NCBI GenBank assembly: GCA_002494645.1
Contig: DACE01000011.1
Location: 1 to 33,075 of the forward strand
DNA: 33,075 bases
Direction of reading: 5' to 3'
Source: Euryarchaeota archaeon UBA256
Lineage (GTDB): Archaea > Thermoplasmatota > Poseidoniia > Poseidoniales > Poseidoniaceae
A program made the translations under genes and the position numbers. How positions within the stretch are numbered: the stretch's first letter is position 1; each line of letters starts with the position of its first letter. Shown here piece by piece: positions 6,374-15,168 of the stretch. Under the pieces are notes generated by a model. That model made no database searches. It was not told the origin of the DNA and saw only the letters and a list, made by a program, of their open reading frames with translations.

Positions 6374-8767
6374 ATGTCAATGCAAGTTGTAAATAGAAAA
6401 GGCGAACGAGAAGATGTGCGATTTGATGCCATCCTGGAAAAATTAACGGTTTTGGCCAAAGGATTGGACGAAACATGGGTTGACCCAGGTCACGTAACCA
6501 AACTCACCATCGAAGGACTCTACGATGGTGTTACCACTCGTGAACTTGACCAACTTGCTGCAGAAACCGCTGCCTCCCTGGCATCACATCACCCTGATTA
6601 CAGCCGTCTTGCAGCCCGTATTTGCGTTGATGATTTGCACCGCTCAACAAAGGATGTGTTTACTGACGTCATCACGGATCTGCGAGAATACATTGACCCT
6701 GAATCCAACAAGCACGCTCCTCTCATTTCAGAAGAAGTCTACGAAGTCATCATGGCCAACGCAGACGTGCTCAACAATCACATTGACTACAAGCGAGATC
6801 ACAATTACGACTACTTTGGTTTCAAGACCCTTGAGCGCTCCTACCTTCTCAAGCTCAACGGCGTGGTCGCAGAGCGCCCTCAGCACATGTTGCTGCGTGT
6901 GGCTGTCGGTATCCACCACGGCAATATTGAGAAAGCCCTTCACACCTATGATTTGATGAGTGAGGGATACTTTACTCACGCAACTCCGACCTTGTTCAAC
7001 TCTGGAACTCCCATGCCTCAGATGTCTTCTTGTTTCCTGCTCACCATGCAAGATGATTCACTCGATGGCATCTATGACACGCTCAAGCAGTGTGCACTGA
7101 TCTCAAAATCAGCGGGTGGAATCGGCTTGTCCATTCACCATATCCGCTCCAAGGGCTCTTACATCAAAGGAACCAACGGTACTTCCAACGGAATCGTCCC
7201 AATGCTTCGTGTCTTCAACGACACGGCTCGCTATGTCGACCAAGGCGGCGGCAAGCGTAAGGGTTCCATCGCCGTTTACCTCGAACCTTGGCACCCAGAT
7301 ATTCTTCAATTCCTCGACCTCAAGAAGAACCACGGTAAGGAAGAGATGCGTGCTCGCGACCTCTTCTACGCTATGTGGACGCCTGACTTGTTCATGCAAC
7401 GTGTTGAGGATAACGCAGACTGGTCATTCTTTTGCCCCAACGAATGCCCCGGTCTTCAAGATGTCTATGGTGACGAATTCAAAGCCATGTTCGAAGATTA
7501 CGAACGCCGTGGTCTCGCTCGTGAAACGCTGCCTGCTCGAACTGTATGGGACAAGATTGTGGAGGCACAAATCGAAACGGGTACGCCTTACATGCTCTAC
7601 AAAGATGCTGCAAACGAGAAATCCAACCAGAAGAACCTCGGAACCATCCGCTCTTCGAACCTCTGCACGGAGATCATGGAATACACCGCAGCCGACGAAG
7701 TGGCTGTCTGCAACCTCGCCTCGATTGCCCTACCCAAATTCGTTGACAATGAAAGCGGCTCCTTTGACCATCAGAAACTCTACGACGTCACCTATCACGC
7801 AACGGGGAACCTCAACCGTGTTATCGACGTGAATTACTACCCTGTTGAAGAAGCTCGCAATTCCAACATGCGTCACCGACCGATTGGTTTGGGTGTCCAA
7901 GGACTTGCCGATACCTTTGCTATGCTAAAGATGCCCTTTGAAGGTGCAGAAGCACGAAAGTTGAACAAGGAAATCTTCGAAACCATCTACTTCGCAGCCT
8001 GTACCGCTTCAAAGGATGCAGCTATTGCAGAAGGCGCATATTCAACCTTTGAGGGCTCACCAGCAAGTGAAGGCAAACTTCAGTTCGACCTTTGGGGAAT
8101 GGACGACCACAGTGGTCGATGGGATTGGACCTCGCTCAAGGCCGAAATCGTGGAAAACGGCATGCGCAACTCCTTGTTGCTTGCACCAATGCCAACCGCC
8201 TCAACCTCCCAAATTCTTGGCAATAACGAATGCTTTGAAGCCTTCACATCCAACCTCTATGTTCGTCGAACACTTTCGGGTGAATTCGTCGTTCTCAACA
8301 AGCACCTGGTCCGTGACCTCATCGCTGAAGACCTCTGGAGTTTGGAAATGAAAGACGACATCCTGCGTCACAAAGGTTCTATTCAGAACATCGAGCGTAT
8401 TCCAGAATACATCCGAGAACTCTACAAGACCACTTGGGAAATCAAGCAACGTCATGTCCTTGACATGGCTGGAGACCGTGGTGCTTACATCGATCAGAGC
8501 CAATCACTCAACATCCACATGGTTGATGCAAATCCCGCTAAGGTCACCTCAATGCACTTCTACGGATGGCGCCAAGGTCTCAAGACCGGAATGTACTATC
8601 TGCGTACCAAGGCCGCTGCCGATGCCATTCAGTTCACCGTTGAAGCAGCTGTAAAGGACGACCAGACCGTTGGCGGTCTTGCTGACCGAGCTGAAGATGT
8701 TGACAGTCTCGAAGCGATTGCATGCAGTCTCGATACACCCGATGACTGTTTGATGTGTGGCAGTTGA
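6374..8767 (+). CDS. nrdA: Class I ribonucleotide reductase, large (catalytic) subunit
   Basis: The catalytic subunit reduces ribonucleoside diphosphates using a thiyl radical. The 797-residue protein has an N-terminal ATP-cone (about 1-90) for allosteric activity control. The catalytic site NLCTE gives N429, C431 and E433; the redox pair is C220 (MSSCF) and C446 (VCNLAS); the radical-transfer tyrosines are Y741-Y742 (GMYYLRT); and the C-terminal shuttle cysteines are C792 and C795 (DCLMCGS). All known essential residues are present and the sequence is closest in style to eukaryotic RRM1. A strong GGAGG (6361-6365) supports the ATG at 6374. No intein is present, although inteins are frequent in archaeal reductases. 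Confidence 0.96.
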   Translation: MSMQVVNRKGEREDVRFDAILEKLTVLAKGLDETWVDPGHVTKLTIEGLYDGVTTRELDQLAAETAASLASHHPDYSRLAARICVDDLHRSTKDVFTDVITDLREYIDPESNKHAPLISEEVYEVIMANADVLNNHIDYKRDHNYDYFGFKTLERSYLLKLNGVVAERPQHMLLRVAVGIHHGNIEKALHTYDLMSEGYFTHATPTLFNSGTPMPQMSSCFLLTMQDDSLDGIYDTLKQCALISKSAGGIGLSIHHIRSKGSYIKGTNGTSNGIVPMLRVFNDTARYVDQGGGKRKGSIAVYLEPWHPDILQFLDLKKNHGKEEMRARDLFYAMWTPDLFMQRVEDNADWSFFCPNECPGLQDVYGDEFKAMFEDYERRGLARETLPARTVWDKIVEAQIETGTPYMLYKDAANEKSNQKNLGTIRSSNLCTEIMEYTAADEVAVCNLASIALPKFVDNESGSFDHQKLYDVTYHATGNLNRVIDVNYYPVEEARNSNMRHRPIGLGVQGLADTFAMLKMPFEGAEARKLNKEIFETIYFAACTASKDAAIAEGAYSTFEGSPASEGKLQFDLWGMDDHSGRWDWTSLKAEIVENGMRNSLLLAPMPTASTSQILGNNECFEAFTSNLYVRRTLSGEFVVLNKHLVRDLIAEDLWSLEMKDDILRHKGSIQNIERIPEYIRELYKTTWEIKQRHVLDMAGDRGAYIDQSQSLNIHMVDANPAKVTSMHFYGWRQGLKTGMYYLRTKAAADAIQFTVEAAVKDDQTVGGLADRAEDVDSLEAIACSLDTPDDCLMCGS

Positions 8768-8796
8768 ATCCCTCCAAGAGCGTTTGACATTCTAAG

Positions 8797-8812
8797 GGCC
8801 TCATTTGAGGTC
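8797..8812 (+). terminator. Hairpin downstream of nrdA
   Basis: CCTCA-TT-TGAGG (8799-8810) forms a compact inverted repeat about 30 bp after the nrdA stop, extendable by a G-U and a G-C pair. No T-run follows, so a termination role is uncertain. Confidence 0.3.
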
Positions 8813-8865
8813 GCGTCGGTAAATCCTTTTTATGCATCGTTGCATTAGCACGACTAGGGATAAAG

Positions 8866-9080
8866 ATGGATGAAGCGACCCTCGTACTCAATGTGATTCT
8901 CTATGTGCTGCTGCCGCTTTGGGGAGTTGCTGGAATCGTGGACTGGTGGTGCCACCGAAACACCGAGATTGAAAAAACATCGGGGCTCCTATGGTCATCA
9001 TGGCCCGCCTCATTTTGGATGAGAACGAGCGCACAAGGCCAGTGGCCGTCATGATGTCAAACGACATCGAAGAAGAATGA
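8866..9080 (+). pseudogene. Truncated small membrane-protein gene remnant
   Basis: From the ATG at 8866 the frame encodes LNVILYVLLPLWGVAGIVD followed by WWCHRNTEIEKTSG. From memory this matches the N terminus of a proteobacterial-type membrane protein family of about 140 residues with the pattern LPLW-AG-DW-CHR-IE-TSG. The match then stops: the same frame runs on 22 residues to a stop at 9054, and the remaining membrane helices are missing. A different frame from 8991 (MVIMARLILDENER to a stop at 9080) looks codon-like but does not resemble the lost part. A TATA-like CTTTTTATGC precedes the ATG. I read it as a decayed or deletion-joined gene in the 387-bp gap between nrdA and lpdA; a short functional peptide is the alternative. 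Confidence 0.45.
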
Positions 9081-9102
9081 AGTCATGACGTCCAGTCAAT
9101 GA

Positions 9103-9113
9103 GGGCAAAGCCC
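9103..9113. terminator. Hairpin between convergent nrdA side and E3 gene
   Basis: GGGC-AAA-GCCC lies 42 bp beyond the end of the lpdA gene and downstream of the plus-strand remnant, with CGCCTTT after it. It may end transcripts from either side; the stem is only 4 bp. Confidence 0.25.
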
Positions 9114-9154
9114 CGCCTTTCAGCATCTCTCTGTAAAGGTCGAAGATAATCAAA

Positions 9155-10585
9155 TCACATCTTGTGAATGGCATGACCGAGCGTATCGAGTACGCCTTCG
9201 TGAGTCATTTCGGTCATGGTCGGGTGAGCGTGGATGGTATGAGCAATGTCTTCGAGGACAGCTCCCATTTCCAATGCCAGCGTCCATTCGCCTACCAGTT
9301 CGCTGATGTGGGTTCCAACACCTTGGATTCCGAGAATGCGGTGGTCGTCTTCTCGGGCGACTACACGAACGAATCCACCCGTCTTTTCCGCTTCTTGAGT
9401 CAGTGACCGACCGTTAGCAGCAAGTGGGAACTTCCCGGTAATCACGGGGTGCCCTGCTTCCTTGGCTTGGTCGGGTGAGAGGCCGACGGAGACGATTTCT
9501 GGTTCAGTGAATACGATGGCGGGAACAGCTACTGGGTCGTAGGCGCGGCGGTGACCAGCGATGAGTTCTGCGACCATTTCGCCTTGGAAGGAGGCGACGT
9601 GTGCTAGCATTTCACCCAAGTCGCAAAGGTCACCGATGGCGTAGACGCCCTTCATGTTCGTCTCACAGCGTTCGTTGACTTTCACAAAACCACGCTCATC
9701 AAGTGCAACGCCCGTGCTTTCGAGTCCAGATGAAGCGGGTTTACGGCCCACGGTCACCAATACTTTGTCGGCTACAACATGCTGTATTTTTTTCTCATCT
9801 TTTTCGTTCTTGTCAATGAAGTTGAGTTTGACTCGACCGCCTTTTTGTTTTTCAGCACCTTTAGCGAAAACACCTGTGTGGACTTTGATCTTGTTCTTTT
9901 TGAGGAAGAGCTCGAGAGGTCGGCGCAATTCTTTGTCAAACAGCGGCAAAACCGAGTCCATGGCTTCCACGACGGTCACTTCTGAGCCGAGCATGCGGAA
10001 GGTGATGCCGAGTTCGAGTCCGATGTAGCCGCCACCCACGACGACAACGTGTTCCGGAAGGTTCTCGAGAGAAAGTGCTTCTCTTGAGGACAGCACGTGC
10101 TCGTCGTAGGGCATGAAGGGGAGTTCGATTGGAACCGAGCCTTGCGCCATGATGACGTGGTCTGCCTGGATGAGAGTCGCATCTTTTCCTTCACCAATTT
10201 TTACCGTCTTAGCATCTTGGAAGACGGCCCAACCGGTCACAAGTTCTGCTCCTGCATTCTTGAGCAAGGCTTCCACGCCTTTGTTGAGGCGGTCGACAAT
10301 GCCTTCCTTCCAACCTACGAGGTTGGACATACTGAGTTCAGCAGGTCCTGGAATGGAAATGCCCATGTGGCCGTCCTTTGCGGAATGCTTCGCAAGTTTG
10401 TGAAAGGTATGTGCAGCATGAATCAGTGCTTTTGAGGGAATGCACCCGCGAATCAAGCACGTTCCACCTGCTCGCTCTCCTTCGACGATGATCGTTTTCA
10501 AACCGAGTTGAGCAGCACGGATGGCAGCGACGTATCCGCCTGGACCTGCTCCGACAACGAGGACTTGGCAATTCTTTGTCTTCAC
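9155..10585 (-). CDS. lpdA: Dihydrolipoamide dehydrogenase (E3)
   Basis: E3 reoxidises dihydrolipoamide on the E2 lipoyl domain using FAD and NAD+. The 476-residue product has the N-terminal FAD motif VGAGPGG (11-17), the redox disulfide in GGTCLIRGCIPSKA (C43, C48), the NAD-binding VVVGGGYIGLELG, and the C-terminal HAHPTMTE with catalytic H454 and E459. The start is GTG: the upstream sequence TGA-GGTGA-TGTT-GTG provides a ribosome binding site that overlaps the E2 stop, with a 9-bp gap. It is the last gene of the lipA-E1a-E1b-E2-E3 operon, so it serves this complex and possibly others such as glycine cleavage. Confidence 0.96.
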   Translation of the reverse strand: MKTKNCQVLVVGAGPGGYVAAIRAAQLGLKTIIVEGERAGGTCLIRGCIPSKALIHAAHTFHKLAKHSAKDGHMGISIPGPAELSMSNLVGWKEGIVDRLNKGVEALLKNAGAELVTGWAVFQDAKTVKIGEGKDATLIQADHVIMAQGSVPIELPFMPYDEHVLSSREALSLENLPEHVVVVGGGYIGLELGITFRMLGSEVTVVEAMDSVLPLFDKELRRPLELFLKKNKIKVHTGVFAKGAEKQKGGRVKLNFIDKNEKDEKKIQHVVADKVLVTVGRKPASSGLESTGVALDERGFVKVNERCETNMKGVYAIGDLCDLGEMLAHVASFQGEMVAELIAGHRRAYDPVAVPAIVFTEPEIVSVGLSPDQAKEAGHPVITGKFPLAANGRSLTQEAEKTGGFVRVVAREDDHRILGIQGVGTHISELVGEWTLALEMGAVLEDIAHTIHAHPTMTEMTHEGVLDTLGHAIHKM

Positions 10586-10594
10586 AACATCACC

Positions 10595-11878
10595 TCACAT
10601 GAAAATTGTAGCGGGGTGCTCTAAGTAAGATTTCACCAACTGGACCAAAGTAGCCCCGTCATGGCCGTCTACAACGCGGTGGTCCCACGATGAAGAGAGG
10701 TTCATGATGCGACGCACGACAACTTGGCCGTTGAGGACAACGGCTCGGTCTTTGGCGTTGTGAACACCGAGAATACCAACTTCGGGTTTGTTGATGATTG
10801 GAGTGGCACCAAGTCCTCCCAATCGGCCGAGACTGGTGATAGTGAAGGTGGAGCCTGAGAGGTCATCAACACCTGCCTTTCCATCACGAGTTGCTTGCGT
10901 GACTCGCATCATTTCTTCTGCAGAGCCCCAAATGTCCATCGCTTCGACATGCTTGACAACGGGAACATAGAGCCCACGGTCTGTCTGCGTAGCGATGCCC
11001 AGATGAATGGCTTCGTGACGGGTCACGACATTGGCTTCGTCATCGTATACGGCATTGCATTCGGGGCGCTCGCCGAGTGCCTTGACCAAAGCCTGCATGA
11101 TGAAGGGAAGGTAGGTGAGTTTTGGGGCCCCTTCCGGGCGGGTTGCATTGAGGTGCTGGCGGAGTGATTCAAGTTCGGTCACGTCCACTTCTTCAAAGTA
11201 GGAAAAGTGCGGGATGGTGCTGTAAGAAGCCATCATTCCATCAGCGATTTTTCTCCGCAGGCCAATCACCTTGATGTCTTCAGTTCCTGTACGTGCGACT
11301 CGGGGCGCACCGCCAATAGGGCGAGAAGCAGTAGCGCCTGAAGCACCTCCGGCGATGTGGCGGTCGAGGTCAGCATGGCTGATCCGTCCTGCTGGGCCAG
11401 AGCCGGCAACCAGTTGGAGGTCCACATTCGCTGCACGAGCTCGTTGTCGAACAGCGGGTGATGCCAAAGCCTTGGTTCCCGATGCTCGAGCAACTGGAGC
11501 TGCGGCTTCAACGGGAGCGGGCTTGGTAGGTGCAGGTGCAGGTGCAGGTGTAGCGGCCGGCGCAGCGGTTTCTTTCTTCGCAGCGGTTTCTTTCTTTGCA
11601 GGTTCGGGTTCAGCATCGGCACTTGCATTGCCGTCACCCTCAACGTCGAATACGATGCACACGACACCCACGGGGAGAATATCTCCTGCCTCGCCAACGA
11701 TGCTCTTGACCGTACCGTCGCAAGGTGCTGGAATTTCAACAGTGGCTTTGTCGGTCATCACCGTGAGAATAGGGTCGTCTTCTTTGATGACGTCACCAAC
11801 GGCGACCATCCATTCCACGACTTCACCTTCAACGACACCTTCTCCGATATCGGGCAGCTTAAATTCAAATGTTCCCAT
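10595..11878 (-). CDS. Dihydrolipoamide acyltransferase (E2) of a 2-oxoacid dehydrogenase
   Basis: E2 forms the core of the complex and moves the acyl group to CoA through its swinging lipoyl arm. The 427-residue protein has an N-terminal lipoyl domain with lysine K44 in TDKA, an Ala/Pro-rich hinge (PAPAPAPTKPAP), a peripheral-subunit-binding domain starting ASPAVRQRA, and a catalytic domain from IGLRRKIADGM to the DHRVVDG site (H400, D404). A single lipoyl domain and the IPHFSYFEEVDVTEL stretch resemble branched-chain E2 enzymes. The start is the ATG at 11878 behind AGGAGGAATAA, where the E1beta stop TAA lies within the ribosome-binding region. The longer upstream frame to 11944 is not needed. 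Confidence 0.94.
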   Translation of the reverse strand: MGTFEFKLPDIGEGVVEGEVVEWMVAVGDVIKEDDPILTVMTDKATVEIPAPCDGTVKSIVGEAGDILPVGVVCIVFDVEGDGNASADAEPEPAKKETAAKKETAAPAATPAPAPAPTKPAPVEAAAPVARASGTKALASPAVRQRARAANVDLQLVAGSGPAGRISHADLDRHIAGGASGATASRPIGGAPRVARTGTEDIKVIGLRRKIADGMMASYSTIPHFSYFEEVDVTELESLRQHLNATRPEGAPKLTYLPFIMQALVKALGERPECNAVYDDEANVVTRHEAIHLGIATQTDRGLYVPVVKHVEAMDIWGSAEEMMRVTQATRDGKAGVDDLSGSTFTITSLGRLGGLGATPIINKPEVGILGVHNAKDRAVVLNGQVVVRRIMNLSSSWDHRVVDGHDGATLVQLVKSYLEHPATIFM

Positions 11879-11880
11879 AT

Positions 11881-12891
11881 TTATTCCTCCTGTGTTTTGT
11901 GTATTGCTTCTGCAATTCGAGACGGACTGGGCAAATAATCCCATTCAGTGGTGTGAGGGAAGGGCGTGTCCCAGCCGGTCACTCGTTGAATCGGTGCTTC
12001 GAGGTGGTAGAAGCAGCGTTCTTGGATAGAAGCGCTCATCTCAGCACCAAAACCGCTTGTTTTTGGAGCCTCATGAACGATGACACATCGCCCCGTCTTC
12101 TTGACTGAGTTCACCACTGCATCACGGTCCCATGGAACCAGAGTTTGAAGGTCGATGAGTTCACAATCAATTCCTGAATCACGGATGGCTTGTTCGCAAA
12201 CATGGACCATAGCACCCCATGCAATCACAGTGCAGGCGGCGCCTTCACGTACGATGTTGGCTTGTTCAAGGGGGATGGAATAGTATTCTTCTGGGACTTC
12301 ACCTTCGGGGTGGTCGTTCCATGTCGGGACGTTGTGAGGGTCGCCGTAGAATGGACCACGATAGCAGCGTTTTGGTTCAAAGAAGATGACGGGGTCGTTG
12401 CACTCAATAGCGCTGGTGAGGAGGCCTTTGGCGTTGCGTGGATTGGAGCAGTATACTACCTTGAGGCCGGGCGTGTGCGTAAATTGGGCCTCTGGGGACT
12501 GAGAATGGTGGTGGCCGCCCTTAATTCCGCCTCCAGCAGGTGTTCTGAAGGTAACAGGTGAAGAGAATTCTCCGCCTGAGCGATGGCGTAGTTTGGCGAT
12601 TTCGTTGACGATTTGGTCGTATGCTGGGAAGATATAATCTGCGAATTGGATTTCAGCCACAGGTCGAAGTCCGTTGAGTCCCATTCCCATAGCGATGGCG
12701 GCGATACCGCCTTCTGCAAGGGGCGAGTCAAAGACACGATGGGGTCCGAATTTCTCTTGAAGACCAGCAGTAACACGAAACACTCCGCCGAAATAACCGA
12801 CATCCTCTCCAAAGATAACGACGTTTGGGTCGCGTTCCAATTGGTGGGCGAGCGCAGAGTTGAGAGCAGCAATCATGTTCATTTTAGCCAT
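11881..12891 (-). CDS. 2-oxoacid dehydrogenase E1 beta subunit (branched-chain type)
   Basis: The beta chain completes the thiamine diphosphate active site of E1. The 336-residue product includes FGEDVGYFGGVFRVT, FDSPLAEGGIAAIAMG, QFADYIFPAYDQIVNE, and a segment running GGHHHSQSPEAQFTHTPG and then AKGLL, DPVIFFEPKRCYRG. The HSQSPEA-F-H-PG and FFEPK-YR pattern is that of branched-chain 2-oxoacid dehydrogenase beta subunits (BCKDHB type). The C-terminal half carries the transketolase C-domain with APKTSGFGAE. The ATG at 12891 lies behind TGA-GGTGA-GACC, overlapping the stop of the alpha gene. Whether the substrate is branched-chain oxoacids, pyruvate or both cannot be decided from sequence; the Thermoplasma homologue is reported to accept both. 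Confidence 0.94.
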   Translation of the reverse strand: MAKMNMIAALNSALAHQLERDPNVVIFGEDVGYFGGVFRVTAGLQEKFGPHRVFDSPLAEGGIAAIAMGMGLNGLRPVAEIQFADYIFPAYDQIVNEIAKLRHRSGGEFSSPVTFRTPAGGGIKGGHHHSQSPEAQFTHTPGLKVVYCSNPRNAKGLLTSAIECNDPVIFFEPKRCYRGPFYGDPHNVPTWNDHPEGEVPEEYYSIPLEQANIVREGAACTVIAWGAMVHVCEQAIRDSGIDCELIDLQTLVPWDRDAVVNSVKKTGRCVIVHEAPKTSGFGAEMSASIQERCFYHLEAPIQRVTGWDTPFPHTTEWDYLPSPSRIAEAIHKTQEE

Positions 12892-12900
12892 GGTCTCACC

Positions 12901-14142
12901 TCACTTCCCGAGTTCCTCTCGTTGCTCTTGAACATGCCAGGGTACTTCTTCGTAAACTTCGGTGAAGATGGTGGACGCTGGGGGATATGGTCCAGTCGCA
13001 AGATCACCGAATTCACAAGCTTCCTTGTAAGCAGTCATCACCTCGGCGTCAATTTTGTCGGCTAAGGCTTTGTCCTTTTTCTCATTCCAAACACCCGTGG
13101 TGATAAGGTGATTGCGAAGTCGTTCTACAGGGTCGCCACCGGGCCAGCACTCAAATTCATTTTGTGGGCGATAGGCCGAAGGGTCGTCAGAGGATGAATG
13201 GGCGCCAGCTCGATAGGTGTACACTTCAATGTGAGTTGGTCCCAGACCAGCACTTGCACGCTCTCGGGCCCACTTTGTGACGCTGTAGAGCGCGAGGAAG
13301 TCATTTCCATCCACGCGGAAGGAGGGTATGTCGTAGGCCAAACCACGTTCTGCGAAGGTTCGTCCTCCCGTAGCAAGGGACACGTGCGTCGAGATGGCCC
13401 ACTGGTTATTGACGACATTGAGGATAACGGGGGGTTTGAAGGTGGATGCAAAATTCAGAGCATAGTGATAGTCTCCTTGCGCTGAGGTGCCGTCTCCAAG
13501 CCACGAAATACAGACTTCGTCATCACCTTTGTAGGCACTTGCCATGGCCACGCCGACAGCCTGTGAGAATTGTGTGCCGACGGGTGATGAGATCGAGATA
13601 AATCGTCCTTCTTTCCAGGTGTAGTGGACAGGCATCTGTCGGCCACGTACATTGTCTTCGGTATTTCCGATACAATGGCAGATCATGCTGACCATGTCTC
13701 TGCCGCGCACGAATTGAGCGCCTGGTTGACGGTAGGAGGGGAAAATCCAGTCTTGGTTTTCAAGGGCCATGGTCTGTGCGATAGCGACGGCCTCTTCTCC
13801 AAAAGAGCGCATGTAAAAGGAGAGTTTCCCCGTACGTTGCATTTTGATCATTCGGTCGTCAAAAATACGCAGACGCATCATGTATTCGAGTCCCTGAATC
13901 AGAGTCTTTGTGTCGAGTTGTGGGTCCCATTCGCCCATGGCTTGGCCTTCATCATCGAGAACACGGATGAGTCCGGAGGCGTGAGCGACCGTATCTTGAG
14001 CGCTGCAGGTAGCTGGGTCAGGGCGGTTGAGGTCTCCGGGTTGTTCGATGAATCGATCGCCAAAAGACGGCTCATCACCCGGTCGGAAGGGAGCGACACC
14101 AATGGTGTAGGGCGTCGTCGTTAGGGTGCTCCGCTCCGTCAT
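12901..14142 (-). CDS. 2-oxoacid dehydrogenase E1 alpha subunit (branched-chain type)
   Basis: The alpha chain binds thiamine diphosphate and decarboxylates the 2-oxoacid. In the 413-residue protein the thiamine motif runs from GDGTS (216-220) to NN (245-246). Branched-chain-type signatures are SFYMRSFGEEA, DWIFPSYRQPGA, RQMPVHY, FISISSPVGTQ, and YRAGAHSSSDDPSAYRP, which in mammalian BCKDHA contains the phosphorylation-loop serine. An extension of about 75 residues precedes the conserved core. The ATG at 14142 follows TGA-GGTGA-AACA, in which the lipA stop contributes to the ribosome binding site. E1alpha and E1beta are adjacent, as is normal for this heterotetrameric class. Confidence 0.94.
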   Translation of the reverse strand: MTERSTLTTTPYTIGVAPFRPGDEPSFGDRFIEQPGDLNRPDPATCSAQDTVAHASGLIRVLDDEGQAMGEWDPQLDTKTLIQGLEYMMRLRIFDDRMIKMQRTGKLSFYMRSFGEEAVAIAQTMALENQDWIFPSYRQPGAQFVRGRDMVSMICHCIGNTEDNVRGRQMPVHYTWKEGRFISISSPVGTQFSQAVGVAMASAYKGDDEVCISWLGDGTSAQGDYHYALNFASTFKPPVILNVVNNQWAISTHVSLATGGRTFAERGLAYDIPSFRVDGNDFLALYSVTKWARERASAGLGPTHIEVYTYRAGAHSSSDDPSAYRPQNEFECWPGGDPVERLRNHLITTGVWNEKKDKALADKIDAEVMTAYKEACEFGDLATGPYPPASTIFTEVYEEVPWHVQEQREELGK

Positions 14143-14151
14143 TGTTTCACC

Positions 14152-15168
14152 TCAGGGCTCGTCCGTCTTAAGTGGTGTCGGTGTTATGGTATGGTGGTCT
14201 GCCACGCGAACGTAGGCACCCAACATCGATTCTGAATTCAAAGGGTCTTTTGTTTTCCTTAGCAAGAGGCCTGCTTTGTAAGAGGAGCGCACCAAGGGGC
14301 CACTCGCTACGCCTGAAAAACCGAGTTCGATGGCGAGGGTAGCCCATTCATCGTAGCGCTCGGGTTCAGGAAACCGGTCAACCTTGAGGTGCTGCTTGGA
14401 GGGTGCGAGGTATTGGCCGATGGTAATCAAATCCACGCCTGCATCCCGTAGCATGCCAATCGCTTCGTCGATTTCATCGTCAGTCTCACCAACGCCGACC
14501 ATGATGGATGATTTGGTGATGATATCGGGGCGCAGCCGCTTTGCTTCGCGAAGGATAGCCAAGGATTGAGCGAAGGAGGCACGAGCGTCTCTCACCGTTG
14601 CATCAAGGCGAGGGACACACTCCACATTGTGTGCAAAGACCTCGAGAGGGCTCTTGTCGAGAAGGTGAGCGAGGGCTTCGTGGTCGCCAGCGAGGTCAGA
14701 GCAAAGCAATTCCAAGGTCACTTCTGGTGAGCGTTGAGCAACGGCCGCAATGCATTGTTTGTAGTGGTCAGCACCGCTATCGGGTAAATCGTCACGGTTG
14801 ACAACGGTGATGACGGCATGGCGGAGATTCATGGAGGCTACAGCTTGTGCGAGGTGTTCGGGTTCTTCCCTGTCCAGGGGCGGTGGGCGTTTGATCGTCC
14901 CTACCGCACAAAAGCGGCAGCCACGAGTGCATTCCTGACCAGCGATCATGAAGGTCGCATCACCTGATGCCCAACATTCGTGGATGTTAGGACATCGTGC
15001 TTCTTCGCAGACGGTGTGAAGTTTGTTGTCTTTAACGGCAGATTTTGTGGCGTTGAATACGGCTTGCTGCTCACCATTTGGGAGGCGGGTACGGAACCAA
15101 TCAGGCAGACGGCGACCGGTTGAGGGTGCGCCTTTTTCTGCCGCCATTGGAAGGGGTTTGCCAGTCAT
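14152..15168 (-). CDS. lipA: Lipoyl synthase LipA
   Basis: LipA is a radical SAM enzyme that inserts two sulfurs at C6 and C8 of protein-bound octanoate. The 338-residue product has the auxiliary-cluster cysteines C54, C59 and C65 (CEEARCPNIHEC), the radical SAM motif C80, C84, C87 (CTRGCRFC), and the C-terminal RSSY (294-297) whose serine ligates the auxiliary cluster. The ATG at 15168 is preceded by GGGAGGAGA, a strong ribosome binding site. It leads the 2-oxoacid dehydrogenase operon, so lipoylation and the E2 that needs it are made together. Bacterial-type LipA is unusual for archaea, many of which use LipS1/LipS2. Confidence 0.95.
   Translation of the reverse strand: MTGKPLPMAAEKGAPSTGRRLPDWFRTRLPNGEQQAVFNATKSAVKDNKLHTVCEEARCPNIHECWASGDATFMIAGQECTRGCRFCAVGTIKRPPPLDREEPEHLAQAVASMNLRHAVITVVNRDDLPDSGADHYKQCIAAVAQRSPEVTLELLCSDLAGDHEALAHLLDKSPLEVFAHNVECVPRLDATVRDARASFAQSLAILREAKRLRPDIITKSSIMVGVGETDDEIDEAIGMLRDAGVDLITIGQYLAPSKQHLKVDRFPEPERYDEWATLAIELGFSGVASGPLVRSSYKAGLLLRKTKDPLNSESMLGAYVRVADHHTITPTPLKTDEP

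Noticed and set aside
5278..8767. Intein in the ribonucleotide reductase genes
   Set aside because: Inteins are common in archaeal reductases, but both proteins have normal length and uninterrupted active-site motifs.
11271..12029. Long open frame (252 codons) opposite the E2 and E1beta genes
   Set aside because: It is an antisense shadow of the Ala/Pro-rich linker and of conserved enzyme sequence.
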